Source: JBBDYH01 sp040901795 (GTDB lineage: Bacteria > Planctomycetota > Planctomycetia > Pirellulales > JALHPA01). Taken from it: a stretch of DNA of 24,799 bases. The first letter of the stretch is position 1. Each line of letters starts with the position of its first letter. Positions 7,544 to 15,220 of this stretch are shown piece by piece. The stretch covers positions 1-24,799 of the forward strand of contig JBBDYH010000078.1 in NCBI GenBank assembly GCA_040901795.1, in the 5' to 3' direction. The notes beneath the pieces are model-generated. The model did not search any database. It was not told the DNA's origin and worked only from the letters and a program-made list of their open reading frames with translations. Both the position numbers and the translations under genes were made by a program.

Positions 7544-9691
7544 ATGACGTCTCCGCAGAACCGGTTTTTTGGCGCATTTCTGTGTATTGTCACCGCCGTG
7601 AGCGTCGCACGCCTTGCGTTTGCCGAGCCGGAGGATGCCGCGCCGACGGCCAATCAGAGTAAGTCGGACCTGGCCGGGAATCAGAAGCGGATCAAGGACG
7701 ACTTCAAGACGGTTGAGCAGCTTATCATCCGGCTCGCCGAGAGCTACGCCAAGAGCGACCCCAAGAAGGCGGAGATCCTGCGGCAAACTTTTGCCGCGAG
7801 CAAGGAGCGCCGCGTCGAAGGCAAGTTCGAAGATTTGATCGGTCTGTTGGGCAAGGAACAGCTCTTCCGAGCAACCAAGTCACAGACGGACGTGCACCAG
7901 GATCTGCTCAAGCTTCTGGAGCTGCTGCAAAGCGGCGACCACGACAAGCAACTTGCCGACGAGCAGCGACGGCTGAAGGCGTACATTGCTCGCATCAACC
8001 GGATTATCAAGTACGAGGACGAGCAACGGGCGCAGACCCAAGGCGAACGGGACGTCAAAGAGCTGGTTCCACGCGAGGACGCGAACGCCGGCCGCGTCGA
8101 TGAGCTGGCCAAGGACATCGAGCGAACCGAAGGGAGCGGTGGAACCAAGGACGGCAAGAACGAATCGGGCAAGAACGACACTGGAAAAAGCGAGTCGGGC
8201 AAGAACGAATCAGGGGACGGCAAGTCCGGTGACAACAAATCAGGTGATGCGAAATCCGGCGACGCCAAATCCGGCGATTCAAAGTCCGGCAAGAGCGATG
8301 CAGGGAAGGGCGAGTCGGGTAAGAGCGAATCCGGCGACAGCAAGTCGGGTGATGCGAAGTCGGACGATGCGAAATCCGACGACAGTAAGTCGGGCGATTC
8401 CAAATCGGGCAAGAGTGACTCCGGCAAAAACGAGTCCGGTAAGAAAGAAGCCGGCAAGAGCGAGTCGGGCGATTCGAAGTCCGAAGATTCCAAGTCAGGC
8501 GATTCGAAGAGCGGCGAGTCGAAGTCGGCCGACAATAAATCGGGAAAAAGCGAGTCCGGAAAAAGCGAGTCGGGCAAAAGTGAATCCGGAAAAAGCGAAA
8601 GCGGCAAATCCAAAAGTGGCGACAGCAAATCGGGCGACTCGAAGAGTGGTGACAGTAAATCCGGAGATCGTAAGAGCGGCGACAGCGAAAGCGGAGACTC
8701 CGAAAGCGGCGATTCCGAGAGCGGCGACAGTAAGAGTGGCGACAGTAAGAGCGGCAACTCAAAGAGCGGCAACTCAAAGAGCGGCGATAGCAAGTCGGGC
8801 GACAGCCAATCGGGCGACAGCGAGTCGGAATCGTCGCCGATGCCCGACCAAGAACAGTGGCCCGACGACGTGCCCGCCAAGAAGCGGCTGAGAGCGGCCG
8901 AGGAGCGGATGCGTCAGGCGAAGATCAAGCTTGAGCGGGCCAACCGAAAGGGCGCTGCCGAGGACCAGCAAAAGGCCATCGAAGAGCTCGAGCTGGCCAA
9001 GAAGGAACTGGAAGAGATTCTCCGCCAGTTGCGCGAGGAAGAGGTCGAGCGGATGCTCGCCCAGCTCGAAGCTCGCTTCCGCAAGATGCTCGACATGCAG
9101 GTGCAGGTCCACGCCGGCACGCTGCGACTCGACCGTGTGCCGGAATCAGGCCGCAGCCGCGACGACGAGATCGAAGCGCTTCGCCTCAGCCGCAAGGAGA
9201 AGCAGATCGCCGATGAGTGCGACAAGGCGATCGTGCTGATGCGCGAAGAAGGCTCCGCGACGGCGTTCCCCGAGGCGGCGAGTCAGATGCGCGAGGACAT
9301 GATCCAGGTCATGCATCGCCTGGAGCGGGCCCTCGTCGGTGAGATCACGCAGGTGACCGAGGAGGAGATCATCCGGGCGCTGGAAGAAATGATTGCAGCG
9401 CTACAAAAGGCACAGAAGGACGCGCAATCCGGCGGCGGTGGCGGCGGAGGGGGCGGCGGGGGCGGCGACCAGGACCAACCGCTGGTCGATAAGCTGGCCG
9501 AGCTGAAGATGATCCGCTCATTGCAGATGCGTGTGAACGTGCGGACGCAGCGGTACCACAAATTATTGAACGAACCGGAGCTGGAGCAGGCGGACCGGCC
9601 GGAGTTGATCGATGCCCTCCAGCGGCTGGGCGAGCGCGAGGAGCGAGTGCATAAGATCACGCGGGATATCGTGGTGGGCAAAACGGAGTGA
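7544..9691 (+). CDS. Exported protein with 45 (D/K)S(K/E)SG pentapeptides and coiled coil
   Basis: This is a 715-residue protein counted from ATG 7544. Residues 1-28 form a signal peptide ending near LAFA/EPED, then a charged helical domain (about 35-200). Residues 205-429 are 45 pentapeptides with no break in register. A coiled coil rich in Glu, Arg and Leu spans about 440-540, and a run of 12 glycines precedes a final helical part. Position 1 and 3 of most pentapeptides carry opposite charges (D..K or K..E), so the block is a flexible, nearly neutral polyampholyte. No catalytic motif is seen. Its place after the DUF4175-like gene, plus helical ends and signal peptide, suggest an extracytoplasmic spacer or scaffold linking partners. 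No function is assigned. The 55-residue extension back to 7379 would bury the signal peptide, so it is rejected. Confidence 0.85.
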   Translation: MTSPQNRFFGAFLCIVTAVSVARLAFAEPEDAAPTANQSKSDLAGNQKRIKDDFKTVEQLIIRLAESYAKSDPKKAEILRQTFAASKERRVEGKFEDLIGLLGKEQLFRATKSQTDVHQDLLKLLELLQSGDHDKQLADEQRRLKAYIARINRIIKYEDEQRAQTQGERDVKELVPREDANAGRVDELAKDIERTEGSGGTKDGKNESGKNDTGKSESGKNESGDGKSGDNKSGDAKSGDAKSGDSKSGKSDAGKGESGKSESGDSKSGDAKSDDAKSDDSKSGDSKSGKSDSGKNESGKKEAGKSESGDSKSEDSKSGDSKSGESKSADNKSGKSESGKSESGKSESGKSESGKSKSGDSKSGDSKSGDSKSGDRKSGDSESGDSESGDSESGDSKSGDSKSGNSKSGNSKSGDSKSGDSQSGDSESESSPMPDQEQWPDDVPAKKRLRAAEERMRQAKIKLERANRKGAAEDQQKAIEELELAKKELEEILRQLREEEVERMLAQLEARFRKMLDMQVQVHAGTLRLDRVPESGRSRDDEIEALRLSRKEKQIADECDKAIVLMREEGSATAFPEAASQMREDMIQVMHRLERALVGEITQVTEEEIIRALEEMIAALQKAQKDAQSGGGGGGGGGGGGDQDQPLVDKLAELKMIRSLQMRVNVRTQRYHKLLNEPELEQADRPELIDALQRLGEREERVHKITRDIVVGKTE
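8156..8830 (+). repeat. 45 in-frame 15-base repeats coding for pentapeptides
   Basis: This is the DNA coding for residues 205-429 of the exported repeat protein. Units read as KSESG or DSKSG variants, 45 in a row without insertion or deletion. Serine codons differ widely between units (TCG, TCC, TCA, TCT, AGC, AGT), and the later third uses AGC/AGT more. The peptide repeat is thus better conserved than the DNA repeat. Confidence 0.9.
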
Positions 9692-9706
9692 GGGTTCAGG
9701 GACCGT

Positions 9707-9758
9707 TGGAGTTCAGGCTTTAGCCTGTTTGATGGAACAAGCTAAAGCTTGAACTCCA
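9707..9758. repeat. Inverted repeat, GGAGTTC/GCTTTAGC family (copy 2)
   Basis: Left arm 9707-9730 and right arm 9736-9758 pair at 21 of 23 positions around a loop GATGG. The arm TGGAGTTCAGGCTTTAGCCT matches the left arm of the element at 4766-4817 in design. It begins 15 bases after a stop codon. There is no T-run, so a simple terminator is not supported. Confidence 0.85.
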
Positions 9759-9806
9759 GCAAGTCGTTCAGTGTTGGCAACGACGGTATTTCAGAAGGAG
9801 ACGCTC

Positions 9807-10907
9807 ATGGCCAGCAGGATACATCGAGTCGGATCGGCGTTGGGCGTGGTGATCGGGATCGTCGGTATCGTTGCGGGCGCCCACGCGGCCGTGCCGGTTT
9901 CGCTGCCCATGGGCATAGCGACCGAATTCGGCGCGCAGGCGAGCTGGAAAACACCTGCCATCGCCGACGTGCGTGCGCAGGTCTTCAAATGGCTCGACGA
10001 GCGCAAGCCGACGCCGGAGGTGCGAGTGCAAATCGAAAAGCTGTGGCCCGCGGAAGAATCTCCCGCGGCGGAGAACGCACAACTGCTCGACCGCATCGGC
10101 GCAACCCTAGCCATATTGGAGCCGGCCACAAAAGAGCTGGTCGAGTTTTGCGCCGGTCATGCCGCGGGAATCGTCGTACCGGAGTTCTCTGTATTGGCCG
10201 ACGAAAAGCTCGATCCCTTTGTGAGCAACAACCTGAAACTGCTGTTTGGCCGCTGGCTTGCCCAGGAGCGCTACTACGACGAATCACTGGCACAGATTGG
10301 CCAGCTCGAGCCGAAGGACGTGGTCGATCCGGTTTCGCTCTTGTTCTATCAGAGCCTGGGCCATCATTGGTTCCTCGACAAGGAAGCAGGGCTGCGAACG
10401 ATCGGCAAGCTGTTCGAGCGGCGCGGTGAGTTGCCGCGGCGTTATGCCACGATGTCCGTGCTGATGGAGGCGGATCTTAAGGCGCTCAAGGACGAGTCGC
10501 TCGATCACATCTCGCGGCGGATGAATGACATCACGCGACGGCTCGACTTCGGAAATGCGGGTAAGAAAGTGCAGGGCGTGGAAAACGGCGTGATCGCGTC
10601 GTTGGACAAGCTGATCGAGGAGTTGGAAAAGCAGGCGGGGAATGGCGGAGGCGGCGGTGAGCCCGGCCCAGGCGGCGGCGGTCCGCCGCGGGGAATACGA
10701 AGCCAAGGCCCTGCGTCCGATAGCATGCCGGCCTCGGGTAAGGGAGCCGGCAACATCGATCGCAAGCGGATCGGCAGCGCGAGCGGCTGGGGCGACTTGC
10801 CGGCCAAAGAGCGCGAAGAGGCGTTGCAGCAAATCGGGAAGGACTTTCCGTCGCACTATCGAGACATTGTGGAATCGTATTTCCGTAAGATTGCGGAGTC
10901 GGAGTAA
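9807..10907 (+). CDS. Exported helical protein of unknown function
   Basis: This is a 366-residue protein. AAGGAG at 9795-9800 lies six bases before ATG 9807, which decides the start over the in-frame ATG at 9771. Residues 1-28 are a signal peptide (hydrophobic GVVIGIVGIVAGAHA core). The mature part is largely helical, including 'LLFYQSLGHHWFLDKEAG' and 'LSMVLMEADLK'-like helices (about 170-230 region reads YATMSVLMEADLKALKDE). A glycine/proline-rich linker covers about 276-300. A short conserved-looking tail follows, 'LPAKEREEALQQIGKDFPSHY', one residue longer than can be quoted as a motif with confidence. No enzyme motif is present. It lies between the repeat protein and the NPCBM gene and is probably periplasmic or surface located. 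The tail may be a docking element, which is inference. Confidence 0.82.
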   Translation: MASRIHRVGSALGVVIGIVGIVAGAHAAVPVSLPMGIATEFGAQASWKTPAIADVRAQVFKWLDERKPTPEVRVQIEKLWPAEESPAAENAQLLDRIGATLAILEPATKELVEFCAGHAAGIVVPEFSVLADEKLDPFVSNNLKLLFGRWLAQERYYDESLAQIGQLEPKDVVDPVSLLFYQSLGHHWFLDKEAGLRTIGKLFERRGELPRRYATMSVLMEADLKALKDESLDHISRRMNDITRRLDFGNAGKKVQGVENGVIASLDKLIEELEKQAGNGGGGGEPGPGGGGPPRGIRSQGPASDSMPASGKGAGNIDRKRIGSASGWGDLPAKEREEALQQIGKDFPSHYRDIVESYFRKIAESE

Positions 10908-10939
10908 ATGAACCGCGGAGACGCGGAGGCGCAGCGAAG
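10908..10939. repeat. Dispersed repeat ATGAACCGCGGAGACGCGGA (copy 1)
   Basis: A 32-base stretch directly after a stop codon matches 12191-12222 at most positions (about three quarters). The AACCGC(A/G)GAGACGC(A/G)G core is of a kind seen scattered in intergenic DNA of many large bacterial genomes. No structure is evident. Confidence 0.65.
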
Positions 10940-10963
10940 ACAACAAAGAACAAACGCAACGAG

Positions 10964-12172
10964 ATGATGACACGAATCACAATCGTCCTGGTCGGCTTGG
11001 TTCTTCTCGTGCGAGTTGTTCAAGCTACTCCACCGGAAGTGCAGGTCAATACGCTCGACGGTCGAACGGTTAACGGCACGCTGGAGTCGATCACCAGCGA
11101 CGGCGTCATCGTCAAATCCGGCGAGACGCAGTCGACCGTCAAAAGTAGCGATTTGCACTCGCTTTCCTTAAAATCTCCGCCGGAGGCTGCGGCCAAGAAG
11201 CCGTCGGCATGGGTTGAACTTACCGACGGCAGCCGCGTGCCGGCCGAGAGCTTTCTGGTTAAGGACCGTAAGGTTACGATCACCTTGCTTGACGGCGCCG
11301 AACTGGCGCTGACCATCAAGCAAGTGCGATCCGTGCGCTATAGCAAACTCGACGAGCCTGATGCCGAGGTCGCGCAGACTGAAGCCGCTGGTGATCTGCT
11401 CGGTGTGCGGAAACGAGAAAGCGTCGATTTCCTCGAAGGCGTGATTGGCGACGTCACGAAGGAGGCGGTGCATTTCACGGTCGATGGTGAGCCGCTTCCA
11501 GTCAATCCTTCGAAGGTGGACAGTCTCGTCTTCGCAGGGCGAGGGGCGAATGACGATGGACCGGTTCCCTTTTGCGTGGTCGAAGAGACCAATGGCGGCT
11601 CGCTGCAAGCCAAATCGATCGAGCTTGCGGACGGCAAGGTGCGGCTCACGTTGCTCACCGGGGGGACGGTCGAACGGCCGTTCGATGTAATCAGTCGGCT
11701 CGACTTCTCGGCCGGCAAGCTGACGTACTTGAGCGACCTCAAGCCGTTGAGCGTGCAGTGGACGCCGTTTTTCGATCTCGGCAAGCAGTCCCCGGCACTG
11801 GCGAAGTTTTTGGGCCCACGATTCGATCGCGGTCGCGAAGATGAGGTGATGCGACTCGATGGCAAGACGTACAAGAAGGGAATCTCGCTGACGAGTCGGA
11901 CGGAAATCGTGTTCAAGCTGCCTGCCCAGGCAAAGCGGTTTCGGGCACTGGCGGGAATCGACGACGGGGTGGCCAATCTAGGCAGCGTGCAATTGGCGAT
12001 TACAGGAGACGGCCGTCAGCTATACTCAGGAAAGCTGACCGGCAAGGACCCTCCGGCCGAGCTCGATCTGGATCTGGCGGGCGTGCGGCGGTTGGCGATC
12101 CTCGTCGATTTTGGAGACGACCTGGATGTCGGCGACCATTTGAACCTTTGCGAGGCAAGGATCGTGAAATGA
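10964..12172 (+). CDS. Exported NPCBM/NEW2-domain protein
   Basis: This is a 402-residue protein. A short signal peptide (about 1-21, TIVLVGLVLLVRVVQA) is followed by repeated beta segments with 'LDGRTVNGTL', 'LTDGSRVPAE' and 'LLDGAELAL' motifs (about 25-125 and again near 205-230), suggesting small beta-barrel units in series. From about 265 to the end lies an NPCBM/NEW2-like beta-sandwich: 'RLDGKTYKKGISLTSRTEIVF', 'FRALAGIDDG', 'GSVQLAITGDG' and a final 'HLNLCEARIV' strand. The family is known as a galactose-type carbohydrate-binding fold often found on extracellular enzymes; here no enzyme domain is attached. Its stop codon overlaps the next start by four bases (ATGA, 12169-12172), so the two are probably translated together. 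Binding of a cell-envelope glycan is inference. Confidence 0.85.
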   Translation: MMTRITIVLVGLVLLVRVVQATPPEVQVNTLDGRTVNGTLESITSDGVIVKSGETQSTVKSSDLHSLSLKSPPEAAAKKPSAWVELTDGSRVPAESFLVKDRKVTITLLDGAELALTIKQVRSVRYSKLDEPDAEVAQTEAAGDLLGVRKRESVDFLEGVIGDVTKEAVHFTVDGEPLPVNPSKVDSLVFAGRGANDDGPVPFCVVEETNGGSLQAKSIELADGKVRLTLLTGGTVERPFDVISRLDFSAGKLTYLSDLKPLSVQWTPFFDLGKQSPALAKFLGPRFDRGREDEVMRLDGKTYKKGISLTSRTEIVFKLPAQAKRFRALAGIDDGVANLGSVQLAITGDGRQLYSGKLTGKDPPAELDLDLAGVRRLAILVDFGDDLDVGDHLNLCEARIVK

Positions 12173-14121
12173 TGTTTCGCAGACGACCTAATGAACCGCA
12201 GAGACGCAGCGGCGCGGAGAGAGATTTCAAATTGCAAATTGCAAATTTGCAATTTGCAATTTGCAATTCTTGTCTCAGTTGTGTAGTCCTGTGCCTTGCG
12301 TTATTCTCACCGACCGCGACGGCCGCTGACGTTGAGGAATCCGTCCTCAAGAGCGAGGCCGACCGGATCGCAGCCGTTGCCAAGGCTGCTCCCTCCGTCC
12401 TAGCCATTTTTGCCCAAGGGGGTCAAGGCGGCGGCTCGGGCGTCGTCATCACGCCCGACGGGTATGCGCTTTCAAATTTCCATGTCACCAAACCGTGCGG
12501 CAATTACATGCAGTGTGGCATGGCCGACGGCAAGCTCTACGACGCCGTGATCGTCGGCGTTGACCCGGTCGGCGACGTGGCCTTGATCAAGCTTTTTGGA
12601 CGCGATGACTTCCCCACGGCCGAATTGGGCAATAGCGACCTGGTCCAGGCCGGCGACTGGTGCTTCTCGATGGGCAATCCCTTTCTGCTGGCGACCGATT
12701 TCACGCCCAGCGTCAGTTACGGCATGGTGTCGGGCGTGCATCGCTATCAGTACCCTGCCGGAACGCTCTTGGAATATGCCGATTGCATCCAGACCGATGC
12801 CGCGATTAACCCCGGCAATTCGGGCGGGCCGCTGTTCGATGCCGAGGGGCGGCTCATCGGTATCAACGGCCGCGGGTCGTTCGAGAAGCGCGGGCGCGTG
12901 AACGTGGGTGTGGGTTATGCGATCTCGATCAACCAGATCAAGAACTTCTTGGGGGGCCTGCGCAGCGGGCGGATCGTCGATCACGCCACGCTCGGGGCGC
13001 AAGTCGTCACTGGCGAAACCGGCGACGTGGTGGTGACGAACATCCTCGAAGAGTGCGACGCGTATCGTCGAGGCTTGCGCGTCGATGATGAGATCGTGCG
13101 TTTCGCCGGCCGTCCGATCCGCTCTGCCAACGCGCTCAAGAACATGCTCGGCACGCTCCCCCGCGACTGGCGAGTGCCGCTGGCGTATCGCCGTGACGGA
13201 CAGATCCATGAGATTTACGTGCGGCTGATGGGCGTGCACCGCAAGGACGAGTTAATCGCCAAAACGGACGGCGGCGGAGTGCCCGAGCCGCCGCAGCCGA
13301 AGCCCAAACCCGGGGAGCCGATGCCCGAGGGGCGGCGCCCCGACGGCCAACCCAACGGCAAAGAGCCAGGCGATCAGGGCGACGGCGAGAGTGAAAAAAG
13401 CAAAGACGGAAACGGCCGGCGACGCCCGCCGTTCCGCATGCCACAAGCGCTTCCCAAAGCGGAAAAGATGCCCGAGATCGTCAAACAGCACTTCGAGAAG
13501 GGTGATCCGGGATTTGTTAATTACTTCTTCAATCAGCAGAACCAGGACCGCTTATGGCGCGGAGTGACCGCGCAAGGCGACTTCTCGCAATTCGAGGGCG
13601 CTTGGACCCTCTCCGGCATGGCCATGGGCAATGTCGGCGAGTTCAAGATCGAGTTGACGAACATCGGCGCCGGCATCGAGCTGCCAACCGGCGACACCGA
13701 TATGAATGTCGCCGAAGGTTTGGCGGCGCGGCTCAACCCGCCAGAAAGCGGCGGCCTGTTGAGCACGCTTTGGCTGTGGCGGAAGTACCTCGTCGAAGGA
13801 CCAAAGAAGTTTGGCAAATTGGAATACCGTGGGACAGCGCCGTTGCCCATGCGCGAGGGATTGTACGACGTGCTCGTCGGCACCACGGAGGGAGTGGATT
13901 GCCTGTTCTTCTTCGAGCCGGCCGGTGGCATGCTGGTGGCGCTGGAGATGTTTCCCGAAGGGACCGACGCCGATCCGTGCGAGGTATACTTTTTGGAGTA
14001 TCAGGAACACGAGGGGCGACATTTCCCGCGGCGGCTGGAAGTCCGCTATGGCGACCGCGTGTTTGGCGTGTACGAGGTTGCCAAGGTGGAATTGAACAAG
14101 AGCGGAGACCAAGCGCCGTGA
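12169..14121 (+). CDS. HtrA-like S1C serine protease with PDZ and novel C-terminal domain; triad intact
   Basis: This is a 650-residue protein if it starts at ATG 12169, which overlaps the previous stop as ATGA. The signal-peptide core (LSCVVLCLALFSPTATAA) starts only near residue 36, because the preceding codons run through two repeats, including a 36-base palindrome; TTG at 12232 or 12247 are possible later starts. The trypsin-like domain has His105 (SNFHV), Asp136 (VGDVALIKL) and Ser218 (NPGNSGGPL), so it should be an active extracytoplasmic protease. A PDZ domain follows at about 272-357, then a Pro/Gly/charged linker (about 363-415). The C-terminal domain of roughly 220 residues (about 430-648) I do not recognise. 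The next gene starts inside its stop codon (GTGA, 14118-14121). It is the only catalytically complete member of three tandem homologues. Confidence 0.88.
   Translation: MMFRRRPNEPQRRSGAERDFKLQIANLQFAICNSCLSCVVLCLALFSPTATAADVEESVLKSEADRIAAVAKAAPSVLAIFAQGGQGGGSGVVITPDGYALSNFHVTKPCGNYMQCGMADGKLYDAVIVGVDPVGDVALIKLFGRDDFPTAELGNSDLVQAGDWCFSMGNPFLLATDFTPSVSYGMVSGVHRYQYPAGTLLEYADCIQTDAAINPGNSGGPLFDAEGRLIGINGRGSFEKRGRVNVGVGYAISINQIKNFLGGLRSGRIVDHATLGAQVVTGETGDVVVTNILEECDAYRRGLRVDDEIVRFAGRPIRSANALKNMLGTLPRDWRVPLAYRRDGQIHEIYVRLMGVHRKDELIAKTDGGGVPEPPQPKPKPGEPMPEGRRPDGQPNGKEPGDQGDGESEKSKDGNGRRRPPFRMPQALPKAEKMPEIVKQHFEKGDPGFVNYFFNQQNQDRLWRGVTAQGDFSQFEGAWTLSGMAMGNVGEFKIELTNIGAGIELPTGDTDMNVAEGLAARLNPPESGGLLSTLWLWRKYLVEGPKKFGKLEYRGTAPLPMREGLYDVLVGTTEGVDCLFFFEPAGGMLVALEMFPEGTDADPCEVYFLEYQEHEGRHFPRRLEVRYGDRVFGVYEVAKVELNKSGDQAP
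12191..12222. repeat. Dispersed repeat ATGAACCGCAGAGACGCAGC (copy 2)
   Basis: This is a second copy of the element at 10908-10939. Here it lies inside the predicted 5' coding part of the protease gene, where it encodes a basic segment (NEPQRRSGAER) ahead of the signal peptide. Confidence 0.65.
12228..12263. repeat. Perfect 36-base palindrome of AAATTGC heptamers
   Basis: The sequence is built of AAATTGC units on the left and GCAATTT units on the right, centred between 12245 and 12246, and reads identically on both strands across all 36 bases. It is strikingly AT-rich in a GC-rich window. It is in frame in the protease gene and encodes KLQIANLQFAI just before the signal-peptide core. Confidence 0.9.
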
Positions 14122-15212
14122 ACCGAGGAAGAGTCTGGCTTGCGGTCATGGCGCTCTGGGCATTCTGGGGCCTTGTCTCCGCGGGCGCACTGGCCGACGA
14201 TCGATCGCTGCCGGCGGTTATCCGGGATGTGCAGTCGAAGATCGTCAAGATCTACGGCGCCGGCGGATTTCGCGCGCTGGAGCCGTATCAAAGCGGCGTT
14301 CTGATCTCGGCCGATGGCTACGTGCTGACGGCGCACAGCTACGTGCTCGACGCCGACTACATCACCTGCACGCTCGACGACGGCCGAAAGTTCGAGGCCA
14401 AGTTGTTGGGCGCCGATCCGCGGCTGGAGGTCGCAGTACTGAAAATCGAGGCCACGGACCTGCCGTACTTTGATCTGGCCAAGGCGGTTGTGGCCGCGGA
14501 AGGGACGCGCACGCTGGCGTTCAGCAATTTGTTCGGAATCGCGTTTGGCGAAGAGCCGGCCAGCGTGCAGCGGGGGGTCGTGGCGGCGGTGACGGCGCTC
14601 GAGGCGCGGCGGGGCGTCTTCGAATCGCTGTATACAGGTCGCGTGTACGTGGTCGACGCCATGACGAACAACCCCGGCGCGGCCGGCGGGGCGCTGACGA
14701 ACATCCAAGGCGAGCTGTTGGGCATGTTGGGCAAGGAGCTGCGCAACGCGCGGAACAACACCTGGCTGAACTATGCGATTCCGATCAGCCAGCTGACCTC
14801 GTCGGTTGAGCTGATTCGCGCCGGCAAAGTTCCGCCGGCGCCCGAGGACGGTCCCGACAAGAAGCTGCCGAACCCCATGACGCTCGAGGCGCTGGGCATC
14901 GTGATGATGCCCAACATATTGCCGCGCACACCGCCATTCGTCGAAAAGGTTCGCCCTAACTCACCGGCGGCGAAGGCGGGAGTAATGCCGGACGACATCA
15001 TCCTGTTCATTGACGACGCGCTGGTGCAATCGGTCGACTCACTGGGGGCAGCGCTTGCTCGAATTGCGATCGATGAGCGGATTCGGCTGACCGTCGAGCG
15101 CGACCGGGCACTGGTGGAAGTGACGTTGGAAGTGCCCCTTGAGGAACAGACGCCTAAGCGGAAGACGCCTGAGGGGCAAGGAACACAGACAAACGCAGAC
15201 GGAAACAGATAA
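14118..15212 (+). CDS. HtrA-like pseudoprotease with PDZ domain (Asp to Glu, Ser to Ala)
   Basis: This is a 364-residue protein from GTG 14118, which overlaps the preceding stop by four bases and begins a good signal peptide (about 1-25, VWLAVMALWAFWGLVSAGALA). The frame is open further upstream but only as an overlap with the previous gene. The S1C fold is recognisable throughout: His73 is kept (LTAHSYV), but the catalytic Asp position is Glu104 (DPRLEVAVLKI) and the nucleophile position is Ala189 (NPGAAGGAL). Loss of the serine predicts no proteolysis. A PDZ domain lies at about 250-345. The last residues (QGTQTNADGNR) and the stop codon are encoded by a dispersed repeat. A regulatory, adaptor or substrate-binding role beside the active neighbour is inferred. 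Confidence 0.87.
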   Translation: MNRGRVWLAVMALWAFWGLVSAGALADDRSLPAVIRDVQSKIVKIYGAGGFRALEPYQSGVLISADGYVLTAHSYVLDADYITCTLDDGRKFEAKLLGADPRLEVAVLKIEATDLPYFDLAKAVVAAEGTRTLAFSNLFGIAFGEEPASVQRGVVAAVTALEARRGVFESLYTGRVYVVDAMTNNPGAAGGALTNIQGELLGMLGKELRNARNNTWLNYAIPISQLTSSVELIRAGKVPPAPEDGPDKKLPNPMTLEALGIVMMPNILPRTPPFVEKVRPNSPAAKAGVMPDDIILFIDDALVQSVDSLGAALARIAIDERIRLTVERDRALVEVTLEVPLEEQTPKRKTPEGQGTQTNADGNR

Positions 15213-15220
15213 GCACAGAT
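15178..15220. repeat. ACACAGA/ACGCAGA-type dispersed repeat at a gene junction
   Basis: Short units related to AACACAGACAAACGCAGACG and AACAGATAAGCACAGAT follow one another. They encode the C-terminal tail and stop codon of the upstream gene and fill the whole space up to ATG 15221, leaving no Shine-Dalgarno sequence. Confidence 0.6.

Noticed and set aside
8156..8830. CRISPR array or minisatellite without coding role
   Set aside because: Units are 15 bases with no unique spacers and the reading frame is kept through all 45.
7744..8880. 378-residue minus-strand reading frame rich in Leu, Ser, Pro and Asp
   Set aside because: It is the antisense of the pentapeptide repeat block. The 15-base unit keeps stops out of the opposite frame, and no start signal or protein motif is present.
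9707..9758. Rho-independent terminator between the repeat protein and the next gene
   Set aside because: The stem is good but no T-run follows on either strand; treated as a dispersed inverted repeat.
9749..10429. 226-residue + strand frame overlapping the exported helical protein
   Set aside because: Arg- and Gly-rich composition without motif; the overlapping frame has a signal peptide and ribosome-binding site.
13554..14117. Upstream open frame ahead of the second HtrA-like gene
   Set aside because: It overlaps the previous gene for its entire length. The GTG at 14118 starts a signal peptide and overlaps the previous stop by four bases.
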